NCBI GenBank assembly: GCA_049446715.1
Contig: JBMTQX010000011.1
Location: 4,325-68,324 of the forward strand
Source of the DNA: Eutrophocola sp049446715
GTDB taxonomy: Bacteria > Pseudomonadota > Gammaproteobacteria > Pseudomonadales > Pseudohongiellaceae
Length of the DNA: 64,000 nt
Direction of reading: 5' to 3'
A model generated the notes under the pieces. The model had not been told where the DNA came from and searched no databases. It worked only from the letters and a program-made list of their open reading frames with translations. The stretch's first letter is position 1; every line of letters starts with the position of its first letter. Below, one piece after another: positions 16,841 through 24,969 of this stretch. The translations under genes and the position numbers were made by a program.

Positions 16841-17617
16841 TTAGTTCTGTTCACGAGATTCTATCGCAGCGCCGTAGCTGGGGTCACAGTCATAGGGCCA
16901 GACCACATCCCCTTCACCGCCCTTGTCCAGGGGAATGATGCGGGCACTGCGTCCGGCAAACACGGCCGGATCCTCATATTCCTGCATGATGAAGAGCTTC
17001 TGCCCGTCCTCGCTGAGACGGAAATGCTCGATCAGGTGCATGCCCTCGGTGTGATCCAGGCCGTTGTTCAGGAACGTGCTAGCCTTGATGGCCACAGTAT
17101 CTACGACCAGCGTGTCACCTTCCCAGTGACCAATGGAGTGGCCGCTGACCGTAGCCGGAATGTCCTCGGGATGGGCATCTTGGTTCAGGTGTATGACGCG
17201 CACGACATCGAAGTATTCCATCTTGATCACCACCAGATCGCGGCCTTGGTAGATCTCGATGGGAAAAGGCCCCTGCATGGAATAGATAATACTGGGCGGC
17301 TGACATGTGCTGCCCAGTTCCACCTGTACGGACGGATCATAGGTGCCCGCTTTCTGCCGCGCCGCTTCGGTAATCGGCATGCCGCCGTAATCCCCTTCCG
17401 GAAATTCCCGCAAGCCGGAATCGGCCAGCAGGATGGTGCCCTCCGGCAGCGCATCGATCATGGCTTGTTCGTCAGGTGTGGCAGGCCGCTGTGGCGGAAT
17501 CGGGCCAAAGGAAATCATCCAGTAGCCGCTCATGTCCGGCTGGGCCTGAATGGCAGCGCTGCTCGTGAACGCCATCAGCACCAGAAGCGTGTGTAATACC
17601 AGCTGTGTCATAAACAC
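16841..17617 (-). CDS. Secreted protein of unknown function
   Basis: I do not recognise a named domain. The 258-residue protein starts with a signal peptide (MFMTQLVLHTLLVLMAFTSS...AQ). The mature part has MSGYWMISFGPIPPQRPATP, CQPPSIIYSMQGPFPIEIYQ, MEYFDVVRVIHLNQDAHP, a GHSIGHWEGDTLVVDTVAIK block, and a final YDCDPSYGAA. The HWEGDTLVVDT block recurs in secreted proteins found next to DUF6152 genes in marine proteobacteria. Here the DUF6152 gene is immediately upstream (gap of 1-2 nt between coding ends) and the cupin-SMP30 gene downstream, so the three form one operon. Confidence 0.75.
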   Translation of the reverse strand: MFMTQLVLHTLLVLMAFTSSAAIQAQPDMSGYWMISFGPIPPQRPATPDEQAMIDALPEGTILLADSGLREFPEGDYGGMPITEAARQKAGTYDPSVQVELGSTCQPPSIIYSMQGPFPIEIYQGRDLVVIKMEYFDVVRVIHLNQDAHPEDIPATVSGHSIGHWEGDTLVVDTVAIKASTFLNNGLDHTEGMHLIEHFRLSEDGQKLFIMQEYEDPAVFAGRSARIIPLDKGGEGDVVWPYDCDPSYGAAIESREQN

Positions 17618-17618
17618 C

Positions 17619-18017
17619 TCAGTCGTTCAAGTTGCGAGAGACACCGATCTCGGTGCCGTCAGCCTTGATGGCACGGGTAATGCGCATCAGGTGCGAACCG
17701 TCCCGGGCGTGAATGCCCCAAAGGGTAACCGTTTCCCCCTCATCCATTACTTCCTGGCTCCAGCCACGTCGGCGCAAGGCCGAGGGCGCGGAAGTCTCGC
17801 AGGTCCAGCGCTGCTCTTCACCATCTTCCGTGGTAACCAGCAATTCAATAATGGCATGCGGGTTGCGGAAATTGAACTTGGCCACGGTACCGGTGATGCT
17901 GATGGGCTCGTCATCAGTATTGTAGAAAACGGCCGCAGAGTGATGGGCAAATACTGGGGCAGCCTGGCACAGAACCAGCACCAGGGATTTGCTGAAAAGG
18001 CGTCTGGATATGGACAT
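17619..18017 (-). CDS. DUF6152 family secreted protein
   Basis: Small exported protein of 132 residues from ATG 18017 (GGGGAG upstream). The signal peptide MSISRRLFSKSLVLVLCQ... ends at AHHSAAVFY, the hallmark start of the DUF6152 family. Further family blocks are ITGTVAKFNFRNPHAIIELL and LRRRGWSQEVMDEGETVTLW, and the closing ARDGSHLMRITRA. The function is unknown. It is the first gene of the 18.0-15.4 kb operon with an unknown secreted protein and the cupin-SMP30 protein. Members often occur beside PQQ-dependent dehydrogenases, two of which lie about 30 kb away here. Confidence 0.8.
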   Translation of the reverse strand: MSISRRLFSKSLVLVLCQAAPVFAHHSAAVFYNTDDEPISITGTVAKFNFRNPHAIIELLVTTEDGEEQRWTCETSAPSALRRRGWSQEVMDEGETVTLWGIHARDGSHLMRITRAIKADGTEIGVSRNLND

Positions 18018-18222
18018 GGATTTCTCCCCAAGGTATCGCATTGGTATGATGATTGTAGGAACTCCACCCAGACCCGTAAAGCCGCGATACGGTTTTCTTG
18101 TTCAGGCCTGACCTGAATCAAGGGGCCTTTTCTTTCGAGGTCAATCAATCGAGGATTGCCCGCACGCCCATGGCAGAATGATGACCAAGCAAGACTCGCC
18201 ATAGCCAGACCCGCTCCCGGAT

Positions 18223-19134
18223 CAGCAATGCCTGAATTGTGGCGCGCCTATTAAGGGCCTCAAGTAATGCGGGTTCTGTGGCCAGAAAAGCACCACACGT
18301 ATTATGCGCTTACGTGAACTCATCGAGGAGTTCGTGGACGGCCTGCTCACCATGGACTCCAGGCTCTGGCATTCAATGGTGCCGCAGGTGATTGCCCCGG
18401 GTAGACTGACCGATGAATACCTGCGCGGTCGGCGCCAGTTTAACCTGCCGCCCTTTCGGATTTCCCTAATTCTGAGCGTGCTGTTTTTGACTCATGCTGA
18501 ATAACAGCCTTGATCCGAGCGGACCGGATGCGGGTTTTGGCAGGGAATTCTTTCAGGAAGTCAACGATGAACGAGCCGCGTTATGCCAGGAGCTGGCGGC
18601 CGAACTGAACAGCGCAGACAGTGAAGCCTCGGGAGCGACAGAGTCATACCTGAAGCTTGGCGGAGATGCGAACACGCTGCTGATTATTTTACTGCGGACC
18701 GCCTGCGAAAACTTTATTGCCAATCCCGAGAGTTGTTGCAGCGCCTTGGCCGACAAGTTGCCCGGTGTCATGATCCTGACCATTCCCCTGGCGGCGATCC
18801 TGATGCAGCTGCTATAGGTTTTCAGGACCGCCGATACGTGGAACACGGGGTTTCCTTGTTTCATATCCATGCTTTCATGTTCATGGTCTGTATTCTAACG
18901 GGCTTGTCGTCATGGCTGGGCATGTATTACAACTGGCTGTCACCCGGCATAAACCTGTTCCCGGTCGTCGCACTCTGATATATCCCGGTTTACGAGTTCC
19001 TGGACATGGCCCGCGTCTATGGCAGCTCGCGGGCAGCGATCTTTTCCAAGTCGCTTCTGGTCATCACCGGCCACCTGCTGCTGTTTGCCACCGTGACGGT
19101 GATCGGCGCGCTGATTACTGCGTTGCGGTTCTAG
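18223..19134 (+). pseudogene. Decayed DUF3667-type membrane protein gene
   Basis: The frame begins with a zinc ribbon, CLNCGAPIKGLK-stop-CGFCGQK, broken by TAA. It continues as RIMRLRELIEEFVDGLL and PGRLTDEYLRGRRQFNLPPF, the characteristic PGRL-x4-YL-x-GRR block of DUF3667 proteins, then shifts frame near 18490. A middle part (18494-18817) and a last part (18733 onward) follow in other frames. The end reads LSSWLGMYYNWLSPGINLF, crosses an in-frame TGA near 18977, then IPVYEFLDMARVYGSSRAAI and a final membrane helix to TAG at 19132. At least two nonsense codons and two frameshifts make this a true pseudogene. Confidence 0.85.
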
Positions 19135-19978
19135 CCCTGGCGCTGTTTTTCCACCAAACATTCAGCCCCACCCCGACCAGCACCAGCGCCATGCCCACAT
19201 AGGTCAGCAGGTTGAAACTTTCCCCGAACAGGATGAAGCCAAGCACAATGGCATAAATGATGCCGGTGTAATTGACGATCGACACCGTGGAAATTTCCGC
19301 CAGCTGGTAGGAGCGCGTCATGAAGTACTGCGCTACTTGACTGGTGATGCCGACCATCAGCAGATAAAACCAGTCCCAGCCCTGCGGCTGCACCCAGAAC
19401 AGCAGGCACCAGATGCCGGTAACCGGCAGACACACAAAGGGAAAGTAGAAAATGATGACCAGCGGATGTTCGGTCGTGGAGAGCTTGCGCACACAGTTGT
19501 AGGCAATGCCCATGAACACCGATGTCATCAACCCGATACCCAGGTGGAACAGGGACACGCGGGCATCAAAGCCCTGGATCACCAGGGTGCCGCTGAAACT
19601 GATGGCAAAAAACAGGCACTGCAGCGGGCTCACCTTTTCCTGCACGAACCAGATGCCGATCAGGGTTGTCGCAATGGGTGCCAGGTAGGTCAGGGTGGAT
19701 GCCGTGGCCAGCGGTATTTCGTGGATCAGGTAGAAATTCAGGGTCAGGGCTAGCACTCCGGCCATGCCGCGCAGAATAAGCATCGGCTTATTCTTGCCGA
19801 AAATGGGCACTTGAGCCCGTTTCAGGCCCCAGTAGCACAAGGCCACCGAGATCACCGCGCGAAAGAAGATGATTTCCAGCGCCGGAATGGCGGGCACCAG
19901 TTTGACGAACACGGTCATGAGCGCAAACAGGAAGGTGGCCAGCGCCATGTACCAGACGCCGCGCAGGGAATCAGACAT
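19115..19978 (-). CDS. EamA (drug/metabolite) family transporter
   Basis: Inner-membrane protein of 287 residues with ten predicted helices in two EamA repeats. The first repeat starts VWYMALATFLFALMTVFVKL; the pairs GMAGVLALTLNFYLIHEIPL and STLTYLAPIATTLIGIWFVQ, and in the second half QYFMTRSYQLAEISTVSIVN and YTGIIYAIVLGFILFGE, are typical of the family. Substrate cannot be read from sequence. Its 3' end overlaps the 3' end of the DUF3667 pseudogene by 20 nt on the opposite strand. It is a stand-alone gene; the next gene upstream (grxD) is on the same strand but separated by a terminator. Confidence 0.88.
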   Translation of the reverse strand: MSDSLRGVWYMALATFLFALMTVFVKLVPAIPALEIIFFRAVISVALCYWGLKRAQVPIFGKNKPMLILRGMAGVLALTLNFYLIHEIPLATASTLTYLAPIATTLIGIWFVQEKVSPLQCLFFAISFSGTLVIQGFDARVSLFHLGIGLMTSVFMGIAYNCVRKLSTTEHPLVIIFYFPFVCLPVTGIWCLLFWVQPQGWDWFYLLMVGITSQVAQYFMTRSYQLAEISTVSIVNYTGIIYAIVLGFILFGESFNLLTYVGMALVLVGVGLNVWWKNSARARTATQ

Positions 19979-20153
19979 CGGTCAGGGAAATCCGCGGGAG
20001 ATGAAGGCGCGCATTGTAATGAAGCCGCACAAAGAGCGCAAAGCCCCGTCTACCCGGGCATAAATAATAGGCCTGGCATATCTCTTGTGATAAAGACCGA
20101 CTTCTTAGTTCCCAATTTATTGTTTTAACGTGTTTTGTCTTGTCTTCAGGCAT

Positions 20154-20183
20154 AAAAAAAACCGGGCCTAGGCCCGGTTTTTC
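20154..20183. terminator. Rho-independent terminator after grxD
   Basis: AAAAAACCGGGCC (about 20156-20168) pairs with GGCCCGGTTTTT (20171-20182) around a CTAG centre. On the minus strand it gives a GC stem and a T-run 20 nt after the grxD stop. Confidence 0.88.
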
Positions 20184-20199
20184 GTGTCTTCCTTGCCAC

Positions 20200-20562
20200 T
20201 CAGGCGTCAACCTGTGACTCCCCTTCCACCTCGCGCTTGGCAGCAGATTCGTCCAGCAGGGTTTTCAGCTCCCCGTTCTGGTACATCTCGGACATGATGT
20301 CACAGCCGCCAACCAGTTCACCGTCCACAAACAGCTGCGGAAAGGTGGGCCAGTCGGAGACTTTCGGCAGATTCGCCCGAATTTCCGGGTTGGACAGAAT
20401 ATCCACGTAGGCAAACTTCTGGCCACAGGCCATCATGATCTGGGTGGCCTGAGCAGAAAAGCCGCACTGGGGCGCATTTGGGTTGCCCTTCATGTAGAGG
20501 ATGATGGGATTGCTGGCGATCTGGTCTTTGATCACGTTTTCGATCGAAGCTTGTTCTGTCAT
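20200..20562 (-). CDS. grxD: Monothiol glutaredoxin Grx4
   Basis: CGFS-type glutaredoxin that binds a bridging [2Fe-2S] cluster with glutathione and works with BolA in iron-sulfur cluster delivery. The 120-residue protein has PNAPQCGFSAQAT with the single active cysteine (about residue 31), the glutathione-binding WPTFPQLFVDGELVGGCDI with the cis-proline, and an extended charged tail. GGAATTACC precedes the ATG. It ends before a strong terminator. The start IENVIKDQI is typical of the family. Confidence 0.95.
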   Translation of the reverse strand: MTEQASIENVIKDQIASNPIILYMKGNPNAPQCGFSAQATQIMMACGQKFAYVDILSNPEIRANLPKVSDWPTFPQLFVDGELVGGCDIMSEMYQNGELKTLLDESAAKREVEGESQVDA

Positions 20563-20768
20563 GGTAATTCCGGCAAGTGATTGGATGGGTGAAATGAATG
20601 TGATGCCATTTTACGCGAAATCAAGCGCCGAAACAGGAAAAGCTGATAATATTCCCGGACAAGCCCTTAATTTATACAGGGTTTTAGAGCGGTACAGGTG
20701 AGCCTGAAAAATAAGGCTTTACCCGTTCAATACAGTCCTCCAACCCGGTGAAATGGCAATAATGGGCA

Positions 20769-21190
20769 CTAGTTCCGCATCAGATTGCCGCTGCCCAGAT
20801 AAAGCTGGTTCTGGAAAATGGTCATTGCTGAAGCCAGTCGCACCTCACTGAGGATGCCCTGCTGAAACTGGAAGCAGGCCATATCCGAGTAACGCGCCAG
20901 CGTGACGGCGTAACTCCAGTACATATTCAACTCTGTAGGATCAGTCAGTTCGCCCCGGAAACCGCGTACCGACAAATCGACCAGGTAAGGGTCACTCTCA
21001 TACTGGTTGTTGATCATCAGGATTTGTGAAATCAGGTCCTTGCAAGCAGCGGTTACCAAGGCCTAGGTGTTCAGTGCGCTTTGTCCGTGCTCTGGCTGAT
21101 TTCCAGACCGACAAAAATGAGGCCGGCCAGCACGGCCACGGCAGAGATGATCTCCGCTATGAGTGCATACTCCTGAAGCCTCTGTTTCAA
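20769..21190 (-). pseudogene. Small membrane-anchored protein gene, frameshifted
   Basis: With AAGGAGA in front, a TTG at 21190 opens KQRLQEYALIAEIISAVAVL then AGLIFVGLEISQSTDKAH and a TGA. This N-terminus (one membrane helix followed by E-I-x-Q-S-T) belongs to a common unnamed gammaproteobacterial family with the pattern AEIIGAIAV...L.IRQNT. The rest of the family (VTAACKDLISQILMINNQYE, YWSYAVTLARYSDMACFQFQ) lies in another frame, 20769-21059. It is separated by what looks like a 2-nt insertion, and a CAG to TAG change just after it. Without both changes a ~140-residue protein results. The surviving 96-codon piece probably is not translated efficiently. Confidence 0.7.
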
Positions 21191-21205
21191 AGCCGATTCT
21201 CCTTT

Positions 21206-22903
21206 TTACAGCGCATCCGGATTGCCATGCACCACCCTGCCACTGACGAGGGTCAACAGTGATTTCACCTGCTTGATGTCCTCATCCGAAACGGCCGCTT
21301 CGTCGAAGTAATTTCGATCCAGCACCACCAAGTCGGCGCGGGCGCCCGGCTCGATGGTGCCCAGGTCATCTTCACGCAGGAACCAGCCGTTGGCGGCGGT
21401 ATATAAACGCAGGGCATCAACACGTGACAGAGTCTCGTCACCGTTGATGGTTTCCCCGCGGGCGTTCTTGCCGGTGACCACGTAATAAAGTCCCAGCCAG
21501 GGATTCATTGGCGAGATCTGCATGCCGTCACTGCTCATACCCATGGGAATGCCGTTTTCAGCCAGCATCCTGAACGGCGGACCGTTCTGCTCGGCGGTGC
21601 CGGAGATATAGCGCCAGCCACCCAGCACACTGACGCCGCCGCCCATGTTCTTTAATCTGGTTGCGTATTCGTCAGTGATAAAAGGCACATGCGCCACGAC
21701 CCAACCCAGGTTGCTGATGCCGTCACCGCCTATGGCGTTGTGGACCTGCTCCCAGCCGTCGATGATGGCCTGGTAATCGTTGCCGAACAGTGAATGGTTT
21801 TCGTTGCGCCAGCCGGCCTCGGCCACGCGGCGGGTGCCGTTGAGCCAGGGCTCCGTCGGATTGAAAATGACCGGGCTCGAGCCCGCCGTGAATTCCCCTA
21901 TGCCGGTGGTGCGCAGCATGGCATCGCCGAACTCCGGAAACATGTTGTCCAATCGCGCCTGCAATTTCGGGGTATCAGGATCGTCTTCCATATACAGGAA
22001 ATTGATGCGGATGCGGGTCAACAGGCGTCCTTCCTGGTGCAGGGCCCGTATGGCGTCGTAACCGCTGTAGGAATCCATGTTGGCCGCGCCGTCAGCATCG
22101 GTACCGGTGAGCGGAAAGCCGCCCTGATCAAGATGGGTAGTCAGGCCGAGACTGGCGGCATAGCGCATGGCATCGACCGTGCCCCGTTTCTGGTCTTCGA
22201 GCGTCTGGAGACTGCGCAGGGCAAACAGCGATTGCGTTGCTGGGTTGGATCCCTGACCGGTGGCAACCTCACCGTTATCCCCGATGGCGATACCCTGTGC
22301 TTCGAGCCGGGTCTTGCCGAGAGAATTGGTCACACCGGGACCGGAAAAACTTTCCTGGATGTAAACGGGGTGATTTGGCGTCACCGCATCAAGTTCCGCC
22401 AGCGTTGGAAAGCGCGGCTCACCCGGCGCCGGCACAAACTGGTTGCGGTGGAATCCCCCGATCGCCGTGATCCATTCGCCTGCGGGGACATCGGCGGTAC
22501 GCGCACCGATGGTGGCTACAACCTCGTCGATGGATGTGGCATTTTCCAGACGGGTATCATGCCCGGGCCGCAGGCCAAGCAGGAGAATGTGGTTGTGATT
22601 ATCAATCAGGCCAGGCACCACGGTGCGACCGTTGAGATCGATGACCTCACCGCAGCCGGAAGGCGGCAGGCCATGACCGGTCTCCACAAAACGGCCGGCA
22701 GCGATGCGCGCGGAATCGACCACGGTGCCGGCGGCGTCCATGGTGTGGATGACGCCGTTGGTGATCAGCACTTCGTCCGCGGCCAGGCAGACGGGGGGCG
22801 CGGCCTGCATCACCTCCTGCGCGTCCTGCTGGCAACCGATAAGCAGGCATGACAGAACCATGCCAGTCCCGCGTAATGTATTGCCTTTGCTCCAATGAAT
22901 CAT
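21206..22903 (-). CDS. Amidohydrolase_3 family lipoprotein (YtcJ-like)
   Basis: Metal-dependent hydrolase predicted to be anchored in the cell envelope. From ATG 22903 (AGGGGA upstream) the 565-residue protein has a lipoprotein signal whose lipobox is LLIGC. The family entry motif NGVIHTMDAAGTVVDSARIA and metal-binding GLIDNHNHILLLG (His-x-His) follow. The second half contains GGISVLGG-like turns, ISPMNPWLGLYYVVTGKNAR and the terminal ADLVVLDRNYF, as in the YtcJ/AmhX amidohydrolase_3 group. Substrate unknown. It is a single gene; the upstream ~150 nt region holds a repeat copy. Confidence 0.85.
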   Translation of the reverse strand: MIHWSKGNTLRGTGMVLSCLLIGCQQDAQEVMQAAPPVCLAADEVLITNGVIHTMDAAGTVVDSARIAAGRFVETGHGLPPSGCGEVIDLNGRTVVPGLIDNHNHILLLGLRPGHDTRLENATSIDEVVATIGARTADVPAGEWITAIGGFHRNQFVPAPGEPRFPTLAELDAVTPNHPVYIQESFSGPGVTNSLGKTRLEAQGIAIGDNGEVATGQGSNPATQSLFALRSLQTLEDQKRGTVDAMRYAASLGLTTHLDQGGFPLTGTDADGAANMDSYSGYDAIRALHQEGRLLTRIRINFLYMEDDPDTPKLQARLDNMFPEFGDAMLRTTGIGEFTAGSSPVIFNPTEPWLNGTRRVAEAGWRNENHSLFGNDYQAIIDGWEQVHNAIGGDGISNLGWVVAHVPFITDEYATRLKNMGGGVSVLGGWRYISGTAEQNGPPFRMLAENGIPMGMSSDGMQISPMNPWLGLYYVVTGKNARGETINGDETLSRVDALRLYTAANGWFLREDDLGTIEPGARADLVVLDRNYFDEAAVSDEDIKQVKSLLTLVSGRVVHGNPDAL

Positions 22904-23025
22904 GATTTCCCCTTGATGCCGCTTGTCTCTGATGATGCTTTCACGTTTGCTATGGCGGATGACGGTTATGCGTGCCTCTTCCGTCCTGCGCATACATGGT
23001 TCGATTTTTCTTTTCTATCAGCAAC

Positions 23026-23060
23026 GTCGGCAAACGGCCTGTGGCCTGAGCCGACCTACC
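23026..23060 (+). repeat. Dispersed palindromic repeat, copy 3
   Basis: GTCGGCAAACGGCCTGTGG followed by CCTGAGCCGACCTACC. Closest to copy 1 (29 or more of 35 positions the same by eye). Lies between the amidohydrolase start and the 3' end of hydantoinase B. Confidence 0.85.
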
Positions 23061-24606
23061 CGGACCCCTGTTTGCCCCAACCACCGCCACCCGGCGTGGC
23101 TACCGTGAGGCAATCCCCGGCAGCCACGGCAAGCGTGGTTTTGCCCGGCAGCGGTTTGCCGTTGAGCGTATTGCTTCCCGACTGACCCGCGTCTCCCCCC
23201 TGCAGGCCCCATGGCTTGTGCCGTCGCCGTTCGGTCTGCAGGCTCAGTTGCGCTGGTTGCAGAAATTCATATTCCCTGATCAGCCCGTCACCGCCGGCAT
23301 GCTGGCCCTGGCCTCCACTGCCATCACGCACCTGGTAGCGATTGATCCGGATCGGGTAATGCATTTCCAGGCTTTCCACGGGGGTGTTCAGGGTGTTGGT
23401 CATGTGGGAATGGCGCGCGCTAAGACCGACGTGGCGCGGACCACCACCGTGGCCACCGGCCAGGGTTTCATAATAGTCCCAGGTATTACCCTGTTCGCGT
23501 GCGCCCATGGCGATGTTGTTCATGCTGCCCTGGCTCGCGGCCGGAATGCGGTCCGGCAGCGCCTGCTGCAGGGCGCCGAGCACAACATCGACTATGCGTG
23601 TCGAGGTTTCGACGTTACCGGCGGCCACGGCAGCCGGCGCCTGCGCGTGAACGAGAGAGCCAACCGGTGCTGCAACACTGATCGGCCGGAACAGGCCGGC
23701 ACAGGCCGGCGCATAATCCGGCATGAGACAGCGGAAGGCGTAATACACGGCTGCGGCAACTACCGGCAACGGGCAGTTGATGTTGCCGGGCACCTGGGCA
23801 TCGGACCCGGCAAAGTCCACCGCGACATGATCGCGGGCGACCCGGAGCGTGGTGCGAATGGCAATATCCGTCTGGCCCAGGCCATCATCATCCATCACAT
23901 CCTCAAAGTGATATTGCCCGGGCGGAATGTCAGCTAGGCAGGCCAGGGCAACGCGCTCACCGTAGGCATTAAGGGCATTGAGCCCTTCGCTGAAGCGTGC
24001 CACGCCTAGCTGGGCAACCAGGGCCTGCAGGCGCTTGACCCCGGTGTTTACCGAGCTGACCTGCGCCGCCATGTCGCCACTGAGATGATAATCCTGGCGC
24101 TGGCCATGAATCGGCGCCAGGGCTTCCCAGAGCGTGGTATTGAGCTTGCTGGCCTGCAGCAGGTACTGGGGTGAAATCACGATCCCCTCCTCTTCCAGGC
24201 TGCTGGTGATCGGCATCGACCCCGGCGTATCAGAACCGATATTGGCGTGATGGGCGCGGTTGACAGCAAACCCCTGCAGGGCGCCCTCGACAAAGACCGG
24301 GGCGACGACTGTCACATCCGGCAGATGGGTGCCGCCCAGGTACGGGTCATTGAGCACCACGGCATCGCCCTCGGCCCAATCGAAACGGGCCACGATATCC
24401 GCCATGGCATAGGCCATGCTGCCCAGGTGTACCGGGATGTGTGCCGCCTGCGCACACAGCTCGCCCCGGGCGTCAAACAGCGCACAGGAAAAATCCAGGC
24501 GGTCCTTGATGTTCGGCGAAAAGGCAGTGCGACGCAGGACAACACCCATTTCGTCACAGACAGCTTCCATGCGGGAGACGAACAGGCTTAATTCGATGGG
24601 ATTCAT
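23056..24606 (-). CDS. Hydantoinase B / N-methylhydantoinase B subunit
   Basis: HyuB-type subunit of ATP-dependent hydantoinase, 5-oxoprolinase or acetone-carboxylase-like enzymes. From ATG 24606 it has 516 residues, the normal length. Family blocks are MEAVCDEMGVVLRRTAFSPN (residues about 13-32), LDFSCALFDARGELCAQAAH, GDAVVLNDPYLGGTHLPDVT, and near the C-terminus RDGSGGQGQHAGGDGLIREY and TPGGGGWGKQ. An in-frame upstream extension is rejected because the ATG gives the family N-terminus. No HyuA (ATPase subunit) gene is in the window, which is unusual since the two are usually adjacent. It is divergent from argD. Confidence 0.9.
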   Translation of the reverse strand: MNPIELSLFVSRMEAVCDEMGVVLRRTAFSPNIKDRLDFSCALFDARGELCAQAAHIPVHLGSMAYAMADIVARFDWAEGDAVVLNDPYLGGTHLPDVTVVAPVFVEGALQGFAVNRAHHANIGSDTPGSMPITSSLEEEGIVISPQYLLQASKLNTTLWEALAPIHGQRQDYHLSGDMAAQVSSVNTGVKRLQALVAQLGVARFSEGLNALNAYGERVALACLADIPPGQYHFEDVMDDDGLGQTDIAIRTTLRVARDHVAVDFAGSDAQVPGNINCPLPVVAAAVYYAFRCLMPDYAPACAGLFRPISVAAPVGSLVHAQAPAAVAAGNVETSTRIVDVVLGALQQALPDRIPAASQGSMNNIAMGAREQGNTWDYYETLAGGHGGGPRHVGLSARHSHMTNTLNTPVESLEMHYPIRINRYQVRDGSGGQGQHAGGDGLIREYEFLQPAQLSLQTERRRHKPWGLQGGDAGQSGSNTLNGKPLPGKTTLAVAAGDCLTVATPGGGGWGKQGSG

Positions 24607-24724
24607 GGCCGGATTATAGACCGCACCCTTGTCAGGCACGAGAGGCAAGAAGCAAGAGCAGGATGAGTTCTCGCAAATGCCTATCACGGGAATTGCCGGC
24701 ATACACCAGCATTCAGAAAATGGC

Positions 24725-24760
24725 GTAGATGGGCATAAGGCGGCTGCGCCGCCATCCGAC
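24725..24760 (-). repeat. Dispersed palindromic repeat, copy 4
   Basis: Complement begins GTCGGATGGCGGCGCAGCC and ends GCCTTATGCCCATCTAC. A diverged member that forms an inverted pair with copy 5. Confidence 0.6.
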
Positions 24761-24811
24761 TTGGCGGCCAAAGGTCGCCTGATATTGAACATTTCAATAA
24801 GGCTGAAAAAC

Positions 24812-24846
24812 GTCGGAAGGCGGCCTTTCGGCCTTATCCGACCCAC
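24812..24846 (+). repeat. Dispersed palindromic repeat, copy 5
   Basis: GTCGGAAGGCGGCCTTTCGG followed by CCTTATCCGACCCAC; GTCGG and CCGAC arms pair around a GGCGGCC/GGCC core. Confidence 0.65.
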
Positions 24847-24969
24847 ATCAGAGTAACCTGCAGACAAACGGGTCGTGCTTGCCTCTTGCCTCTTGTCTCT
24901 TGCCTCTTTAAAATTTCGGCCTTTCCCGGGCAGCAACAGCTGCCTGTTTTGTTTTCTGGAGTCCTAAAA

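Larger units (their letters stand above)
24640..24910. mobile_element. Candidate MITE-like composite repeat
   Basis: Left end GAGAGGCAAGAAGCAAGAGC (24640-24659); right end, read on the other strand, is AAAGAGGCAAGAGACAAGAG followed by GCAAGAGGCAAG (24878-24907). Between them sit two repeat copies in inverted orientation (24725-24760 and 24812-24846). The right end resembles the stretch before the DUF4159 gene (45646-45675). No transposase and no target-site duplication was identified. Confidence 0.4.
24607..24969. other. Intergenic region hydantoinase B-argD with repeat element
   Basis: Holds a candidate MITE-like element (24640-24910) with purine-rich/pyrimidine-rich inverted ends and two inverted internal copies of the dispersed repeat. 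The argD ribosome site (TCTGGAG) lies at its right edge. No gene. Confidence 0.6.
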
